Assembly (NCBI GenBank): GCA_964632015.1
Contig: CAZWAT010000048.1
Location: 1-15,519 of the forward strand
Reading direction: 5' to 3'
Source: JAAYCO01 sp964632015
GTDB taxonomy: Bacteria > Planctomycetota > Phycisphaerae > SM23-33
DNA: 15,519 nucleotides
Part shown: positions 1 to 7,917 of the stretch, piece by piece
Layout: each line of letters begins with the position of its first letter
Position numbering within the stretch: position 1 is the stretch's first letter
The notes under the pieces: model-generated
What the model was told of the DNA's origin: nothing
Database searches by the model: none
What the model saw: only the letters and a program-made list of their open reading frames with translations
Position numbers and translations under genes: made by a program

Positions 1-450
1 AACCCTTCCGGCAAGCGCAGCAGTGCATCGCATCTCCAACTGGTGAACATCGACTCGGCTGGGGGGAAATATCCACATCACTTCGGTAATGTCAACGCGA
101 ACTCGGCCGATCAGTGAATTGTTGAACGACACCGCCCCCTCATCCACACGCAGGCGATCGGCAACAAGCCAATCTCCTTCGCGCGTCACAATCCAGGCCC
201 TTTCGGCAGGAGGCGTATCAGACGCGCGGGGAGAAAACCTGACCATGCTCACCTGACGCAGGGGTACTTTCGTCATGTCACCGGTCGAATCCGCAACAAT
301 GGCAGCCGAGGGTTCAACGCCTACCAGCATACCGACGATGCTTCGATGATCGATCGTCAACACCTCAACCTGTGACGCCGCTTGCATGGAATCCCCCATT
401 ACTCCAACCAGCATCGCAGTCAGTACGTGGATAAATGCTAAATGCTTCAC
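1..450 (-). CDS. Exported protein of unknown function, partial (3' end outside window)
   Basis: An open frame of 150 codons runs without a stop from a GTG at 448-450 to the left edge, so the C-terminus is missing. The start is supported by GGAG five bases upstream; the nearby ATG would hit a stop after four codons. The N-terminus looks like a signal peptide: Lys-2, a hydrophobic stretch, then a possible cleavage site after Gln-Ala-Ala near residue 25. The rest is short alternating beta-type segments (for example VEVLTIDHRSIVG and WIVTREGDWLVADRLRV), with no cysteines until the window edge. I do not recognise a named family. Such small-beta-barrel-like exported proteins are common in Planctomycetes, but that resemblance is an impression only. 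It is divergent from the PHP gene and has its own promoter. Confidence 0.72.
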   Translation of the reverse strand, partial: MKHLAFIHVLTAMLVGVMGDSMQAASQVEVLTIDHRSIVGMLVGVEPSAAIVADSTGDMTKVPLRQVSMVRFSPRASDTPPAERAWIVTREGDWLVADRLRVDEGAVSFNNSLIGRVRVDITEVMWIFPPSRVDVHQLEMRCTAALAGRV

Positions 451-485
451 TGTTTCTCCATGATCGTCCCTGTCGGGCAGTACGC

Positions 486-494
486 ATTATAACA
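486..494 (-). promoter_or_regulatory. Extended -10 promoter for the exported-protein gene
   Basis: On the minus strand the sequence reads TGTTATAAT: a perfect TATAAT (486-491) preceded by TG plus one base, the extended -10 pattern. No good -35 is visible at the expected distance, which is usual for extended -10 promoters. Transcription would start near 479, leaving a leader of about 30 nt before the GTG at 450. Confidence 0.6.
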
Positions 495-578
495 GGCATC
501 GCACATGGTTCATTGGAGAAGATAGGACAGCAGACGCTTATCGCGAAAACATATTCATCAATCATATCGTGTTAGTGA

Positions 579-607
579 TTGACGTGTTCGGGCCATAGGG
601 ATAGTCT
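579..607 (+). promoter_or_regulatory. Possible promoter for the PHP-domain gene
   Basis: TTGACG (579-584) matches the -35 consensus in five of six bases. It is followed after 17 bases by TAGTCT (602-607), which matches the -10 consensus only three of six. It lies in the divergent gap 451-685 about 80 bases ahead of the ATG at 686. The -35 is convincing, the -10 is poor. Confidence 0.3.
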
Positions 608-685
608 CCATTGTGACGGCGAGGCTGCAAAGGTAACTATGTAGGTTCCGCCTCGCAGCGGCTGTTCTTCAAACTGGAGGTAGCA

Positions 686-1549
686 ATGCAATCTAAATCC
701 TTCTTCAAGTCACCCGGTGTATGGCTCAAAGGCAATACCCATGCTCATTCCACCGAATCGGACGGGAAGTTAACTACCGAGGAGCTTTCGCATGAGTATG
801 GCAAGAGGGGATACGATTTCCTGTTTCTGACAGATCACTGGAAGCGCACCGTCGCGCCGACCTTGCCCAAAGGCCCGCTGATGATCCCGGCAACGGAAAT
901 TAATCTCACTATCCGCGACAGTAGTTATCACGTCGTGTGCCTTGGAATCAAGAAAGAATGGAAGCGACGCAAGTTCCGGTCGCTGGGCGAGCTTGCACGA
1001 CTTGCCGAATCCCAGAACGTGATGCTGGTGATGGCACATCCGTACTGGTGTGGCCTGCCCAGCACCAACCTTATTAAAGCGCCAGAATTCGTGGGGCTGG
1101 AAGTTTATAACACCTGCTGCGATATCAACATTGGCAAGGGATACTCGGCTGTTCATTGGGATGACGTGCTGGCATCCGGTAAGCACGTGTTGGGCCTGGC
1201 GGTAGACGATGTGCATCACCCTGAACATTTGGGCAAAGGCTGGATTATGGTTCGCGCCAGAAAGAACACACCCGCCGCTATTCTCGACGCCATCAAAAGA
1301 GGCCGGTTCTACTCGACCCAGGGGCCACAGATCCACGACATCCGTATTGAACGTGGGTCTATCTCGATATCCTGCTCACCGGTGCGGCGAATCAACCTTA
1401 TTTGCAGACGTTCAAGGGGAGCATCCTGCATCAGCGACAAAGACATGACCACGTTCAAGCGGGAGTTGCCGCGGGACCCAGGCTATTTGCGAGTCGAATG
1501 CATCGACGCAAAGGGCAATATCGCCTGGAGTAATCCATTCTGGTTGTGA
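686..1549 (+). CDS. PHP-domain metal-dependent phosphoesterase
   Basis: This 287-residue protein is a probable cytoplasmic phosphoesterase of the PHP (polymerase and histidinol phosphatase) superfamily, which uses a cluster of two or three metals. The visible ligand motifs are His-19 and His-21 in NTHAHS, Asp-26, LTDH at 48-51, Glu-71 (ATE), His-118 (AHP), Glu-139 (GLEVYN) and Asp-174/Asp-175/His-177 (VDDVHH). These follow the family order and cover about residues 15-180. Residues 190-287 form a tail with beta-strand character. There is no signal peptide. The ATG is preceded by a clear GGAGG seven bases upstream. The family includes nucleotide and polynucleotide phosphatases, and I cannot assign a substrate. 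It is the only complete plus-strand gene here and converges on dapF, so it is not part of the flagellar operon. Confidence 0.9.
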   Translation: MQSKSFFKSPGVWLKGNTHAHSTESDGKLTTEELSHEYGKRGYDFLFLTDHWKRTVAPTLPKGPLMIPATEINLTIRDSSYHVVCLGIKKEWKRRKFRSLGELARLAESQNVMLVMAHPYWCGLPSTNLIKAPEFVGLEVYNTCCDINIGKGYSAVHWDDVLASGKHVLGLAVDDVHHPEHLGKGWIMVRARKNTPAAILDAIKRGRFYSTQGPQIHDIRIERGSISISCSPVRRINLICRRSRGASCISDKDMTTFKRELPRDPGYLRVECIDAKGNIAWSNPFWL

Positions 1550-1634
1550 GAACGTATGGCCTGAGCAGGCTGACGCTCAACCGCCCAAGCATCGCGCTGT
1601 GTCTGGGGTTTGTTACTCGCTGATAAAGGGGTCA

Positions 1635-1667
1635 GGCCCCCGACGGGCGACGCACCCGCCAGGGGCC
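1635..1667. repeat. GC-rich two-part hairpin between convergent genes
   Basis: GGCCCC (1635-1640) pairs with GGGGCC (1662-1667), and inside it CGGG (1644-1647) pairs with CCCG (1655-1658), separated by small internal loops. It lies midway in the 282-bp gap between the stops of the PHP gene (1549) and dapF (1832). It could end transcription from one or both sides or be a REP-like repeat. There is no strong T-run on the plus side and only CCCCTTT on the minus side, so it is not a classical intrinsic terminator. I see no gene in the rest of the gap. Confidence 0.4.
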
Positions 1668-1831
1668 AGATCGACTGGAACACTGGAAGCATAGTATTAG
1701 TATTGACTAGAGCAAAATATAGTCTGGTTTCACACGACTTTTTACAGCAATTGGGCTTGGTTAGGCGTGAACCGGTTGCATGAACGCTTTGAACGTTTTG
1801 TCATGCGCAAATGGCGAATGTATCGGCGGGC

Positions 1832-2671
1832 TTACAAACCTGGCCAGTCACCAGTGAAGACTTCCACAGCAGGACCGGTCATAAAGACGCTGTCATTGTC
1901 TTTCCATTCCAGTTGCAGATCTCCGCCGGGCAGGTGGGCGAGTATGACGCGTGCGGTTCGCTTGGTGATTGCCCCTGCTACACAGACGGCGGAGGCTCCT
2001 GTTCCGCACGCGAGTGTAACGCCGCTTCCACGTTCCCACGTTCTCATGGTCACTTCGCTTTGGGAATGAACCTGCACGAAATGCACATTGATTCTGTTGG
2101 GGAACATGGGGTTGGTTTCGATCTCTGGGCCGACTTGTTCGAGAGGCACTTTCGCAATATCATCAACGAAGATGACTGCATGCGGGTTGCCCATCGACAC
2201 GCAAGTCATCGTGTTGTACGCATGCTTGGCGGTACGAATGGGAACTTCGATTACGTGGGGCTGCCGCATATTGACAGGGATATCTCTTGCGTCAAGAATG
2301 GGTTTGCCCATATCGACGGTGGCTGTGGCGACCTTGCCGTCCGCATCCAGTGTAAGCTTGATGGACTTGATCCCCGCAGCGGTTTCAACCAGCATGGGAT
2401 TTGATTTTGACAGGCCATGATCATAAGAATATTTCGCAACGCATCGGATGCCGTTTCCACACATCTGACCCTCGGACCCGTCGGCATTGAACATTCTCAT
2501 GCGCACGTCTGCCTGGTCGCTGGGCAGAATCAGAATCAACCCGTCGGCGCCTATGCCGAAATGGCGATCGCTGACAAGCTTCGCCACGCATGCGGGGTCT
2601 TCGATCTTCTGTTCTCGGCAATCAACGTACACATAATCATTGCCCAAGCCATGCATTTTGGTAAATCGCAT
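1832..2671 (-). CDS. dapF: Diaminopimelate epimerase
   Basis: DapF converts LL-2,6-diaminopimelate to the meso form, supplying both lysine synthesis and the peptidoglycan cross-linking residue. The 279-residue product is the usual family length. It opens with the characteristic MRFTKMHGLGNDYVYVD. It carries both catalytic cysteines of this PLP-independent enzyme: Cys-71 in MCGNGIRC and Cys-222 in ACGTGAS. GNPHAV at 161-166 is also typical. I start at the ATG at 2671, where the family homology begins, with AGGG about nine bases upstream. An in-frame ATG at 2746 would add 25 residues encoded by the upstream terminator hairpin and is rejected. The gene follows the sigma gene but is separated from it by a strong terminator. 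Its presence suggests DAP-type peptidoglycan. Confidence 0.96.
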   Translation of the reverse strand: MRFTKMHGLGNDYVYVDCREQKIEDPACVAKLVSDRHFGIGADGLILILPSDQADVRMRMFNADGSEGQMCGNGIRCVAKYSYDHGLSKSNPMLVETAAGIKSIKLTLDADGKVATATVDMGKPILDARDIPVNMRQPHVIEVPIRTAKHAYNTMTCVSMGNPHAVIFVDDIAKVPLEQVGPEIETNPMFPNRINVHFVQVHSQSEVTMRTWERGSGVTLACGTGASAVCVAGAITKRTARVILAHLPGGDLQLEWKDNDSVFMTGPAVEVFTGDWPGL

Positions 2672-2685
2672 CTCATCATCCCTGT

Positions 2686-2744
2686 AAAAAAAAAGGGGCT
2701 TCAGGATCCGCTCCTCGTGCATTGAGGCGAAAAGCCTGAAGCCC
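2686..2744 (-). terminator. Intrinsic terminator between sigma factor gene and dapF, possible attenuator
   Basis: Perfect 10-bp arms GGGCTTCAGG and CCTGAAGCCC (2696-2705 and 2735-2744) flank a 29-base loop that contains a further small stem (CCTC/GAGG). On the minus strand the hairpin is followed at once by nine T residues (2694-2686). This is a textbook rho-independent terminator. It ends the sigma factor message, whose stop is at 2767. It also sits only 14 bases ahead of the dapF ATG, so it may act as an attenuator for dapF. Confidence 0.88.
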
Positions 2745-2766
2745 AAATCACCATTGCGACATTAAA

Positions 2767-3561
2767 TTATACCGTCTGCAGTTCTTTCTGTCTGCGCTCG
2801 AGCTGACTTCTCAGGCGCATGAGCACTGCGGAATGCATCTGGCTGACCCGGCTTTCGGACAGATCAAGCGTTTCGCCGATCTCTTTCATGGTCATTTCTT
2901 CGAAATAATACAGAAGGATTATCAGCCTCTCTGCCCTGTTGAGTCCGCGGGTGACCAGATCCTTTATGTCTTTACGGTTGGCGACCCGGAGGGGATCGTC
3001 GCTTCGCTTGTCTTCCAGAACGTCTATTTCGCGAACGTCCTTGTGTGAATCGGTTTCGAACCACTTTCTGCTCAGGGAAACCACGCCCACAGCTTTGGCG
3101 TCCTGCTGAAGTCTGCGGAATTCCTCCATGGGCAGTTTCATTTCCTTGGCAAGTTCCTTCTCGGTGGGTTTTCTGCCAAGTCTTGACTCCAGCACACCAA
3201 CGGCGTCGTTGAGCTTGTGCGCCCTGCTGCGCACTAGCCTTGGCACCCAGTCAAGCGAGCGAAGCTCATCAAGAATCGCGCCTCGGATGCGAGCGGAACA
3301 GTATGTCTCAAACTTGACGCCACGCGAAGGATCGTACGCGTTCACCGCGTCCATGAGCCCAAACACTCCCGACGATACCAGGTCGTCAACCTCGACCTCG
3401 TCGGGCAGCTTGGTTCTGATTCGCTCAGCAGCATATCGAACTATGGGTAAATAGTGCTCAAGCAACCGGTTTCGTGCCTCCTCACATTTGGTTTTGTGGA
3501 ACGTAGCCCACCACTGTGCCACCTGTTCCGGAGGGGCCTTTGACTGAGTGCTCTTGAGCAT
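2767..3561 (-). CDS. fliA: Flagellar-type alternative sigma factor (FliA/WhiG family)
   Basis: This 264-residue protein is an RNA polymerase sigma factor of the sigma-28 (FliA/WhiG/SigD) group, which directs late flagellar and chemotaxis genes. Region 2 is clear at about residues 35-110: HYLPIVRYAAERI, DLVSSGVFGLMDAV, YDPSRGVKFETY, RIRGAILDELRSLDWVPR. Region 3 spans about 111-165. Region 4, with its helix-turn-helix, lies at about 205-255 (MTMKEIGETLDLSESRVSQ). It has the usual FliA length and lacks region 1.1. The ATG at 3561 has AAAGGAG about seven bases upstream. The gene follows flhG after 262 bp, with its own housekeeping-like promoter and a downstream terminator, so it is probably expressed separately from the main operon. 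FliA and WhiG cannot be told apart from sequence alone; the flagellar setting favours FliA. Confidence 0.93.
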   Translation of the reverse strand: MLKSTQSKAPPEQVAQWWATFHKTKCEEARNRLLEHYLPIVRYAAERIRTKLPDEVEVDDLVSSGVFGLMDAVNAYDPSRGVKFETYCSARIRGAILDELRSLDWVPRLVRSRAHKLNDAVGVLESRLGRKPTEKELAKEMKLPMEEFRRLQQDAKAVGVVSLSRKWFETDSHKDVREIDVLEDKRSDDPLRVANRKDIKDLVTRGLNRAERLIILLYYFEEMTMKEIGETLDLSESRVSQMHSAVLMRLRSQLERRQKELQTV

Positions 3562-3626
3562 TACAACTCTCCTTTGAATCTGAACACGCCCTCACAGGCG
3601 ATCAAATTTGTCCTTGGGCTAACTGA

Positions 3627-3685
3627 ATTACCTATTTTACCCAGACTGTTTAGTTTGCACAACCTACTTATATTACCTATTCTAC
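3627..3685 (-). repeat. Pair of 14-bp direct repeats at the sigma factor promoter
   Basis: GTAAAATAGGTAAT (complement of 3627-3640) and GTAGAATAGGTAAT (complement of 3672-3685) differ at one base and lie 45 bp apart, about four helical turns. The upstream copy fills most of the spacer between the -35 and -10 elements. The other lies in the expected leader. A related TAGGT occurs at 3662-3666 on the same strand. The arrangement suggests a regulator binding site that could repress or tune sigma synthesis. The binding protein is unknown. Confidence 0.5.
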
Positions 3686-3695
3686 CTTTTGACAA
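3667..3695 (-). promoter_or_regulatory. Housekeeping-type promoter of the sigma factor gene
   Basis: On the minus strand TTGTCA (3690-3695) and TATAAG (3667-3672) are separated by exactly 17 bases. Each hexamer differs from the consensus at one position. An A-rich stretch just upstream of the -35 (seven consecutive A) resembles an UP element. Transcription would start near 3660, giving a leader of about 100 nt. Confidence 0.72.
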
Positions 3696-3790
3696 TCTTT
3701 TTTTCAGATGTGACGCTATTCCGGCCTTTACCTTATTATCGAGACGTAAGTCATATTCCTAAGTGAACTTCCGCAGTTTTTATGAATGCT

Positions 3791-3806
3791 GACCCTCTCA
3801 AGGGTC
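3791..3806 (-). terminator. Small hairpin after flhG, weak terminator candidate
   Basis: GACCCT and AGGGTC form a perfect 6-bp stem with a four-base loop, 18 bases after the flhG stop (3824-3826). The following minus-strand sequence (AGCATTCATAAAAAC) has no T-run, so it may be a weak terminator or an RNA-stabilising hairpin at the end of the operon message. Confidence 0.35.
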
Positions 3807-3823
3807 GATAACACATAAGTTGT

Positions 3824-4669
3824 CTATCCAAACCAGTTTGCGACCCTTCTAAAGAAGCCTTCCTTCTGTCCCACCAACCAGCTTCCCTGACAGAGCTTGT
3901 TCGCCAGTGCGGCAAGGCACCTGCTGGCTTGACAGCGTGGGTATTCCAGCACGAAGGGTTGGCGTCTGCGAACAGCTTCGGTGACTTTCTGGTCGGCGAG
4001 GACGTGTCCGGCATCGAGTATTCTCAGGTCGAGAAATTGCTTGGCGACTCCGGAAATCCGTTGGAACGTCGCGCGCGCCTCCTGCCTGTCGCCGGCCATG
4101 TTGACCAGTAGGCTGACCGTCCCGGAGTATCCCTGCCGTTTGAGCACCTTTATCAGCGCGTAGGCATCGGTTATTGCTGGTGGTTCAGGGTTGGCGACGA
4201 TAAGTGCGTTGTCGCTTCCGACAATCATGCCCATCACATCTTTGCCAATTCCAGCGCCACAGTCCACGACAACCAGATCGTTGTCGGATTCAAGGGCAGA
4301 AAGCTGATCAAGCAGGCCCGCTCGCTGGAAATCGGTTAGGTTGGCAAGTTGGGAGATTCCACTGGCGCCGGGCACGAACTGAACGCCACAAGGAAGATCG
4401 ACCACGACATCCTCAAGCCTGCGCTGACCTGCGATGACGTGAGAGAGATTCGCCCGCGTATCGACGTCCAGCAGCACGTCAAGGTTGGCAAGGCCCAAGT
4501 CGGCGTCCACAAGGGCAACCCTGTTGCCCGCAGCCGACAGTAAAATCGACAGATTGAGCGCAATGTTGCTCTTGCCGACTCCGCCTTTGCCACTGGCGAC
4601 GGCGATGGTGCGAGTCTGCCTCACCTTGTGCATCAAACGCCGTAATTTGCTCGCCTGATCATCCGACAT
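3824..4669 (-). CDS. flhG: Flagellar number regulator FlhG (FleN/YlxH), MinD-type ATPase
   Basis: FlhG is a MinD-like ATPase that limits flagellar number and activates the FlhF GTPase at the membrane. The 281-residue protein starts with DQASKLR (4-10), matching the DQAxxLR motif by which FlhG stimulates FlhF. The deviant Walker A is GKGGVGKS (27-34), the A' segment is DADLGLANLD (55-64) and the Walker B region is DCGAG (136-140). The C-terminus ends in aromatic and basic residues (FFRRVANWFG), consistent with membrane attachment. The ATG overlaps the flhF stop by 11 bases (4659-4669), with GGAAGG eight bases upstream, so translation is coupled to flhF. It is the last gene of the main operon. 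Confidence 0.94.
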   Translation of the reverse strand: MSDDQASKLRRLMHKVRQTRTIAVASGKGGVGKSNIALNLSILLSAAGNRVALVDADLGLANLDVLLDVDTRANLSHVIAGQRRLEDVVVDLPCGVQFVPGASGISQLANLTDFQRAGLLDQLSALESDNDLVVVDCGAGIGKDVMGMIVGSDNALIVANPEPPAITDAYALIKVLKRQGYSGTVSLLVNMAGDRQEARATFQRISGVAKQFLDLRILDAGHVLADQKVTEAVRRRQPFVLEYPRCQASRCLAALANKLCQGSWLVGQKEGFFRRVANWFG

Positions 4670-5804
4670 TCAGATTGCCTTCCACAATACACCGCGCCAG
4701 ACGCTTTGCGTCTGCTGGTTGAATATCGTCCGGAACATCTTGGCCGGTCGTGACGAAACTGATTGGCAGCTTGCCCGCATCGGCAATGTTAAGAACGCTT
4801 CCGCAGGTCGTTGCCTCATCAAGTTTTGTGACTATAACGCTGTTAGCGCCCAATTGCACGAATCGTTCAAGTGTGCTGTTCATGGCTGCCCTGCCCGCCG
4901 TTGCCGCCATAACCAGGTGAACGTCATGAGGGTTCGCCGCCTTGATAAAACCCGAAAGCTGACTTAATCGCAGACGGTCGTACTGGCTTCTACCGGCGGT
5001 ATCAATGAGGATCACATCGTAATCGCGCATCGACTCAATCGCGGACTTCAACTCCCCCGCCGTCAACACTACATGAAGGGGAACATCGATGATCTCGGCG
5101 TAGATCTTCAACTGATCCACCGCGGCGATCCGGTATGTGTCGATTGTGATCATTCCCACCCGCTTGCCTTCCCGCAACTTGTGATTAGCCGCCAGCTTGG
5201 CAATGGTGGTGGTTTTACCAACACCCGTCGGGCCGATGAGGGCGCAGATCTTGCAGCCGTCAACCTCCTCACGCGAGCAATCACGTGTGAGTATGCGTTC
5301 GGCAAGCCTGTCGAGCAGGTGTTCGCCAAGTATGTCGGGGGCTTCGAGCTCCTTACCGGTAAGGTTCTGCGACAGGTTCCTGAGTATATCCACAGCGATT
5401 TCTTCGTAAACGTCCTGACTCAACAGGTGTTCACGCAGCGACTTTAACTCGGTAGGCATCTGGGACGGGGCAGACTGCATTGCAAGCAGGGCTTCTACCA
5501 TGCGCCTGATCTGCCCGACCTGGGCGTCAACTTCAGACCCCGCTACGGGCTCGGGGGCACGAACACCCACCGGCTCCTTAGCACCCTCGTGAGGATGTGG
5601 ATAGTAACTACCCTCGACTGAACGGGAGTTCGACGACGCTTTCACTTCCCATATGTCTCTGCCGCCAAACAGGCCCCACAGCCGACCCTTGCGATAGCTC
5701 CTGGTGCGTAGGATCACGGCATCTCTTCCAAGTTCCTTTTTCACCTGGGCAAGCGCCTGTGCCATCGTGGCTGCCTGGTACGTCTTGACGTTCGTTTGAC
5801 TCAT
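4659..5804 (-). CDS. flhF: Flagellar biosynthesis GTPase FlhF
   Basis: FlhF is an SRP-type GTPase that marks the site of flagellar assembly. The 381-residue product has the FlhF-specific N-terminal segment (VKTYQAATMAQALAQVKKEL, then WGLFGGRDIWEV). A variable linker of about 60-120 follows, then a helical N domain at about 120-180. The NG GTPase domain holds GPTGVGKT (191-198), IDTYRIAAVDQL (221-232), DTAGR (268-272) and TKLDE (326-330). VTTGQDVPDDIQ near the C-terminus is typical of the family. Its ATG overlaps the flhA stop as ATGA (5801-5804). It works with FlhG, encoded directly downstream. Confidence 0.95.
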   Translation of the reverse strand: MSQTNVKTYQAATMAQALAQVKKELGRDAVILRTRSYRKGRLWGLFGGRDIWEVKASSNSRSVEGSYYPHPHEGAKEPVGVRAPEPVAGSEVDAQVGQIRRMVEALLAMQSAPSQMPTELKSLREHLLSQDVYEEIAVDILRNLSQNLTGKELEAPDILGEHLLDRLAERILTRDCSREEVDGCKICALIGPTGVGKTTTIAKLAANHKLREGKRVGMITIDTYRIAAVDQLKIYAEIIDVPLHVVLTAGELKSAIESMRDYDVILIDTAGRSQYDRLRLSQLSGFIKAANPHDVHLVMAATAGRAAMNSTLERFVQLGANSVIVTKLDEATTCGSVLNIADAGKLPISFVTTGQDVPDDIQPADAKRLARCIVEGNLNVG

Positions 5805-7903
5805 GATTCGTCAGCTCCCACCGTTGCCACGGAATTGACTTCGACCAATTCGACCTCGTTGTATCCCAGCACCGCCGACCTTGGTGCAACGTCGCTGAGC
5901 ATCTTTCGCAATGCTGGTCTAAGCGGTGGGGAACACAGAACCACCGCCTGCCTTCCGGCCTTTTGGAGGGTGTCCAACCTGCTTGCGACGGACTTGGCGA
6001 CTTTGGTGTTCACATCCGCGGGAATACCGCTTCCATGTTGACTAACGTAGCTGCACAACGTTTCCTCAAGGGAAGAATCCAGACTCACGCACCAGAGCTT
6101 TCCGTCCGGCGAGGCGTACTGCTGGCTCAGAAGTCTTCCCATTGACGCCCGCACCCGCTCGGTGATTTCATCGGCGTCTTGCGCCCCGGTCGAGACGGCA
6201 TCGCTGATGGATTCAAGGATCATCTCGAAATCGCGAATGCTCACTCGCTCTGCCAGCAGGTTCTGAAGCACCTTCTGTATCGTCGCCATCGACAGCTTTG
6301 AGGTAAGTTCCTCGACAAGTCCCGGCGTTGTTGCCTTAACACCATCGAGCATTCTTACCACGTGCCTTCGGTTCAGCAACTCCGGCGCGTGTGCACGGAT
6401 GACCTCACCAAGATGGGCGACCAGTACGCTTACCGGTTCAATCAGGCTGCACCCAAGCGCCAGGGCTTTTGGGTGCTGGGCACGTCCTATCCACACCGCC
6501 GGGGTCGAGAAGACAGGTTCGACGGTGACCCTTCCCTGCAATTGATCGGCACTGGCCTCGGGCCCTACTGCCAAATGTTGATTAGGATACAGCCGGCCCG
6601 ACGCAACCTTTGCACCGCGCAGGAAAACCGCATATGCGTGGGACTCGAGCCTCATGTCATCCCGTATTCGAACTGGGCCGACAATCAGTCCCAGTTCCTC
6701 CGCCAGAGTCGACCTCAATTGAGCGATGCGATCTATAAGCTCTCCTCCGCGATCGGCGTCAGCCAGGCGGACAAGGGCAAAACCCAGATCCACGCGAACC
6801 GGGTCGACCGTGAGGAGTTTTTCGACATTCTGCACATCTTTTGCGGGGGCGGGAGTTTTGCGATTCTGTGGCGCCTTCGGTTCGACGTTCTTATTTCGGA
6901 GGACCCATGCCAGCAGCCCCATTCCCCCGCCAAGCATCAGCAGTGGTAATTTTGGCAGCGGTGTGAAGAGCAGCACACCTAGAAAGCCCGCGGCGAGACC
7001 TAGGACCACTGGCCTGCCACCAAGCTGGGTTATCATCCGCTTGCCTAGGTCTTCTGGCCTGGTACTTCTGCTAACCAGCAGTGCCGCTGATATCGAGATA
7101 AGGAACGCCGGAATCTGTGTCACCAGGCCGTCGCCCACTGTAAGGCGAGCGAACAGTTGTGAGGATTCCTTCAAGGTCCACCCATACTCGACCATCCCCA
7201 CATAAAGCCCGCCAAGCAGGTTGACCAGCGTAATGACAATTCCAACAAGGGCATCGCCCCGAAGGAATTTTGACGCCCCATCCATTGCTCCATAAAAATC
7301 ACTGTATCTAGCTATATTCGCTCGTTGCCGAGTTGCCTGTGCGGAATCTATCCGTCCACCAGCTAGCTCAGCGTCCACGGCCATTTGTTTTCCGGGCATC
7401 GAGTCCAGCGCGAACCTCGCGGCGACTTCGCTGATGCGGGCTGCGCCCTTGGTTATCACCACGAACTGCACCAGCACAAGAATTCCAAAGAGAATCAACC
7501 CGACCGCCAGGGAGCCCGATGGCACGAACTCGCCGAATGCGTGAATGACCCGCCCCGCCCCGTATATCGCCTCTTGTGCGTCACCGCCGTCGCGTCCCGC
7601 CGTCAATATAAGCCTGGTGCTTGCGACGTTCAGCACCAGCCTCCAAAGTGTCGCAATAAGCAGCAGCGATGGAAAGACGCTGAATTCAAGAGGCGTAGAG
7701 ACCTGCAAAGCCGTCAGAAGAATCAGCGCCGACATGGCGAGACTCGCGCATAACAGGACATCCATCATCAGCCTTGGCAGCGGAATGATGATCACGAGGA
7801 TCAGGCTCATCGCCACCAACGGAAGAATCATCCCGCGGTGTTTTGAAACGCCCGCAGCCGCCCTGTTGAGAATATCCGGCATCCCTGCCATGTATCCATC
7901 CAT
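5801..7903 (-). CDS. flhA: Flagellar export gate protein FlhA
   Basis: FlhA is the large export-gate subunit of the flagellar type III apparatus, coupling proton flow to substrate transport and docking export chaperones. The 700-residue protein has the normal length. The N-terminal half has several membrane helices (for example 25-41, 46-66, 130-150 and 215-240). Between helices lies the FHIPEP-family signature, with PGKQMAVDAEL (170-180) and DFYGAMDGASKFLRGDA (202-218). A linker at about 330-365 leads to the cytoplasmic domain to 700, which includes the conserved GLVEELTSKLSMATIQKVLQ region. The ATG at 7903 has only a weak ribosome site; ATGs at 7891 and 7882 (the latter preceded by GGCAGG) are possible alternatives. 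The flhB stop is 14 bases upstream. Confidence 0.96.
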   Translation of the reverse strand: MDGYMAGMPDILNRAAAGVSKHRGMILPLVAMSLILVIIIPLPRLMMDVLLCASLAMSALILLTALQVSTPLEFSVFPSLLLIATLWRLVLNVASTRLILTAGRDGGDAQEAIYGAGRVIHAFGEFVPSGSLAVGLILFGILVLVQFVVITKGAARISEVAARFALDSMPGKQMAVDAELAGGRIDSAQATRQRANIARYSDFYGAMDGASKFLRGDALVGIVITLVNLLGGLYVGMVEYGWTLKESSQLFARLTVGDGLVTQIPAFLISISAALLVSRSTRPEDLGKRMITQLGGRPVVLGLAAGFLGVLLFTPLPKLPLLMLGGGMGLLAWVLRNKNVEPKAPQNRKTPAPAKDVQNVEKLLTVDPVRVDLGFALVRLADADRGGELIDRIAQLRSTLAEELGLIVGPVRIRDDMRLESHAYAVFLRGAKVASGRLYPNQHLAVGPEASADQLQGRVTVEPVFSTPAVWIGRAQHPKALALGCSLIEPVSVLVAHLGEVIRAHAPELLNRRHVVRMLDGVKATTPGLVEELTSKLSMATIQKVLQNLLAERVSIRDFEMILESISDAVSTGAQDADEITERVRASMGRLLSQQYASPDGKLWCVSLDSSLEETLCSYVSQHGSGIPADVNTKVAKSVASRLDTLQKAGRQAVVLCSPPLRPALRKMLSDVAPRSAVLGYNEVELVEVNSVATVGADES

Positions 7904-7917
7904 GTTCTTCGATTCGC

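Noticed and set aside
1483..1692. Small minus-strand frame of 69 codons overlapping the PHP gene end
   Set aside because: It runs antisense into a well-supported gene and partly encodes the GC-rich hairpin; no homology is visible.
1811..2404. Plus-strand open frame of 197 codons opposite dapF
   Set aside because: dapF on the other strand has both catalytic cysteines and full family homology; the antisense frame has none and no ribosome site.
2672..2746. Longer dapF start at 2746
   Set aside because: The extra 25 residues come from the terminator hairpin and its T-run; family homology begins at the ATG at 2671.
3574..3762. Small plus-strand frame of 62 codons in the flhG-sigma gap
   Set aside because: No ribosome site suited to it, no recognisable features, and it overlies the promoter and direct repeats of the sigma gene.
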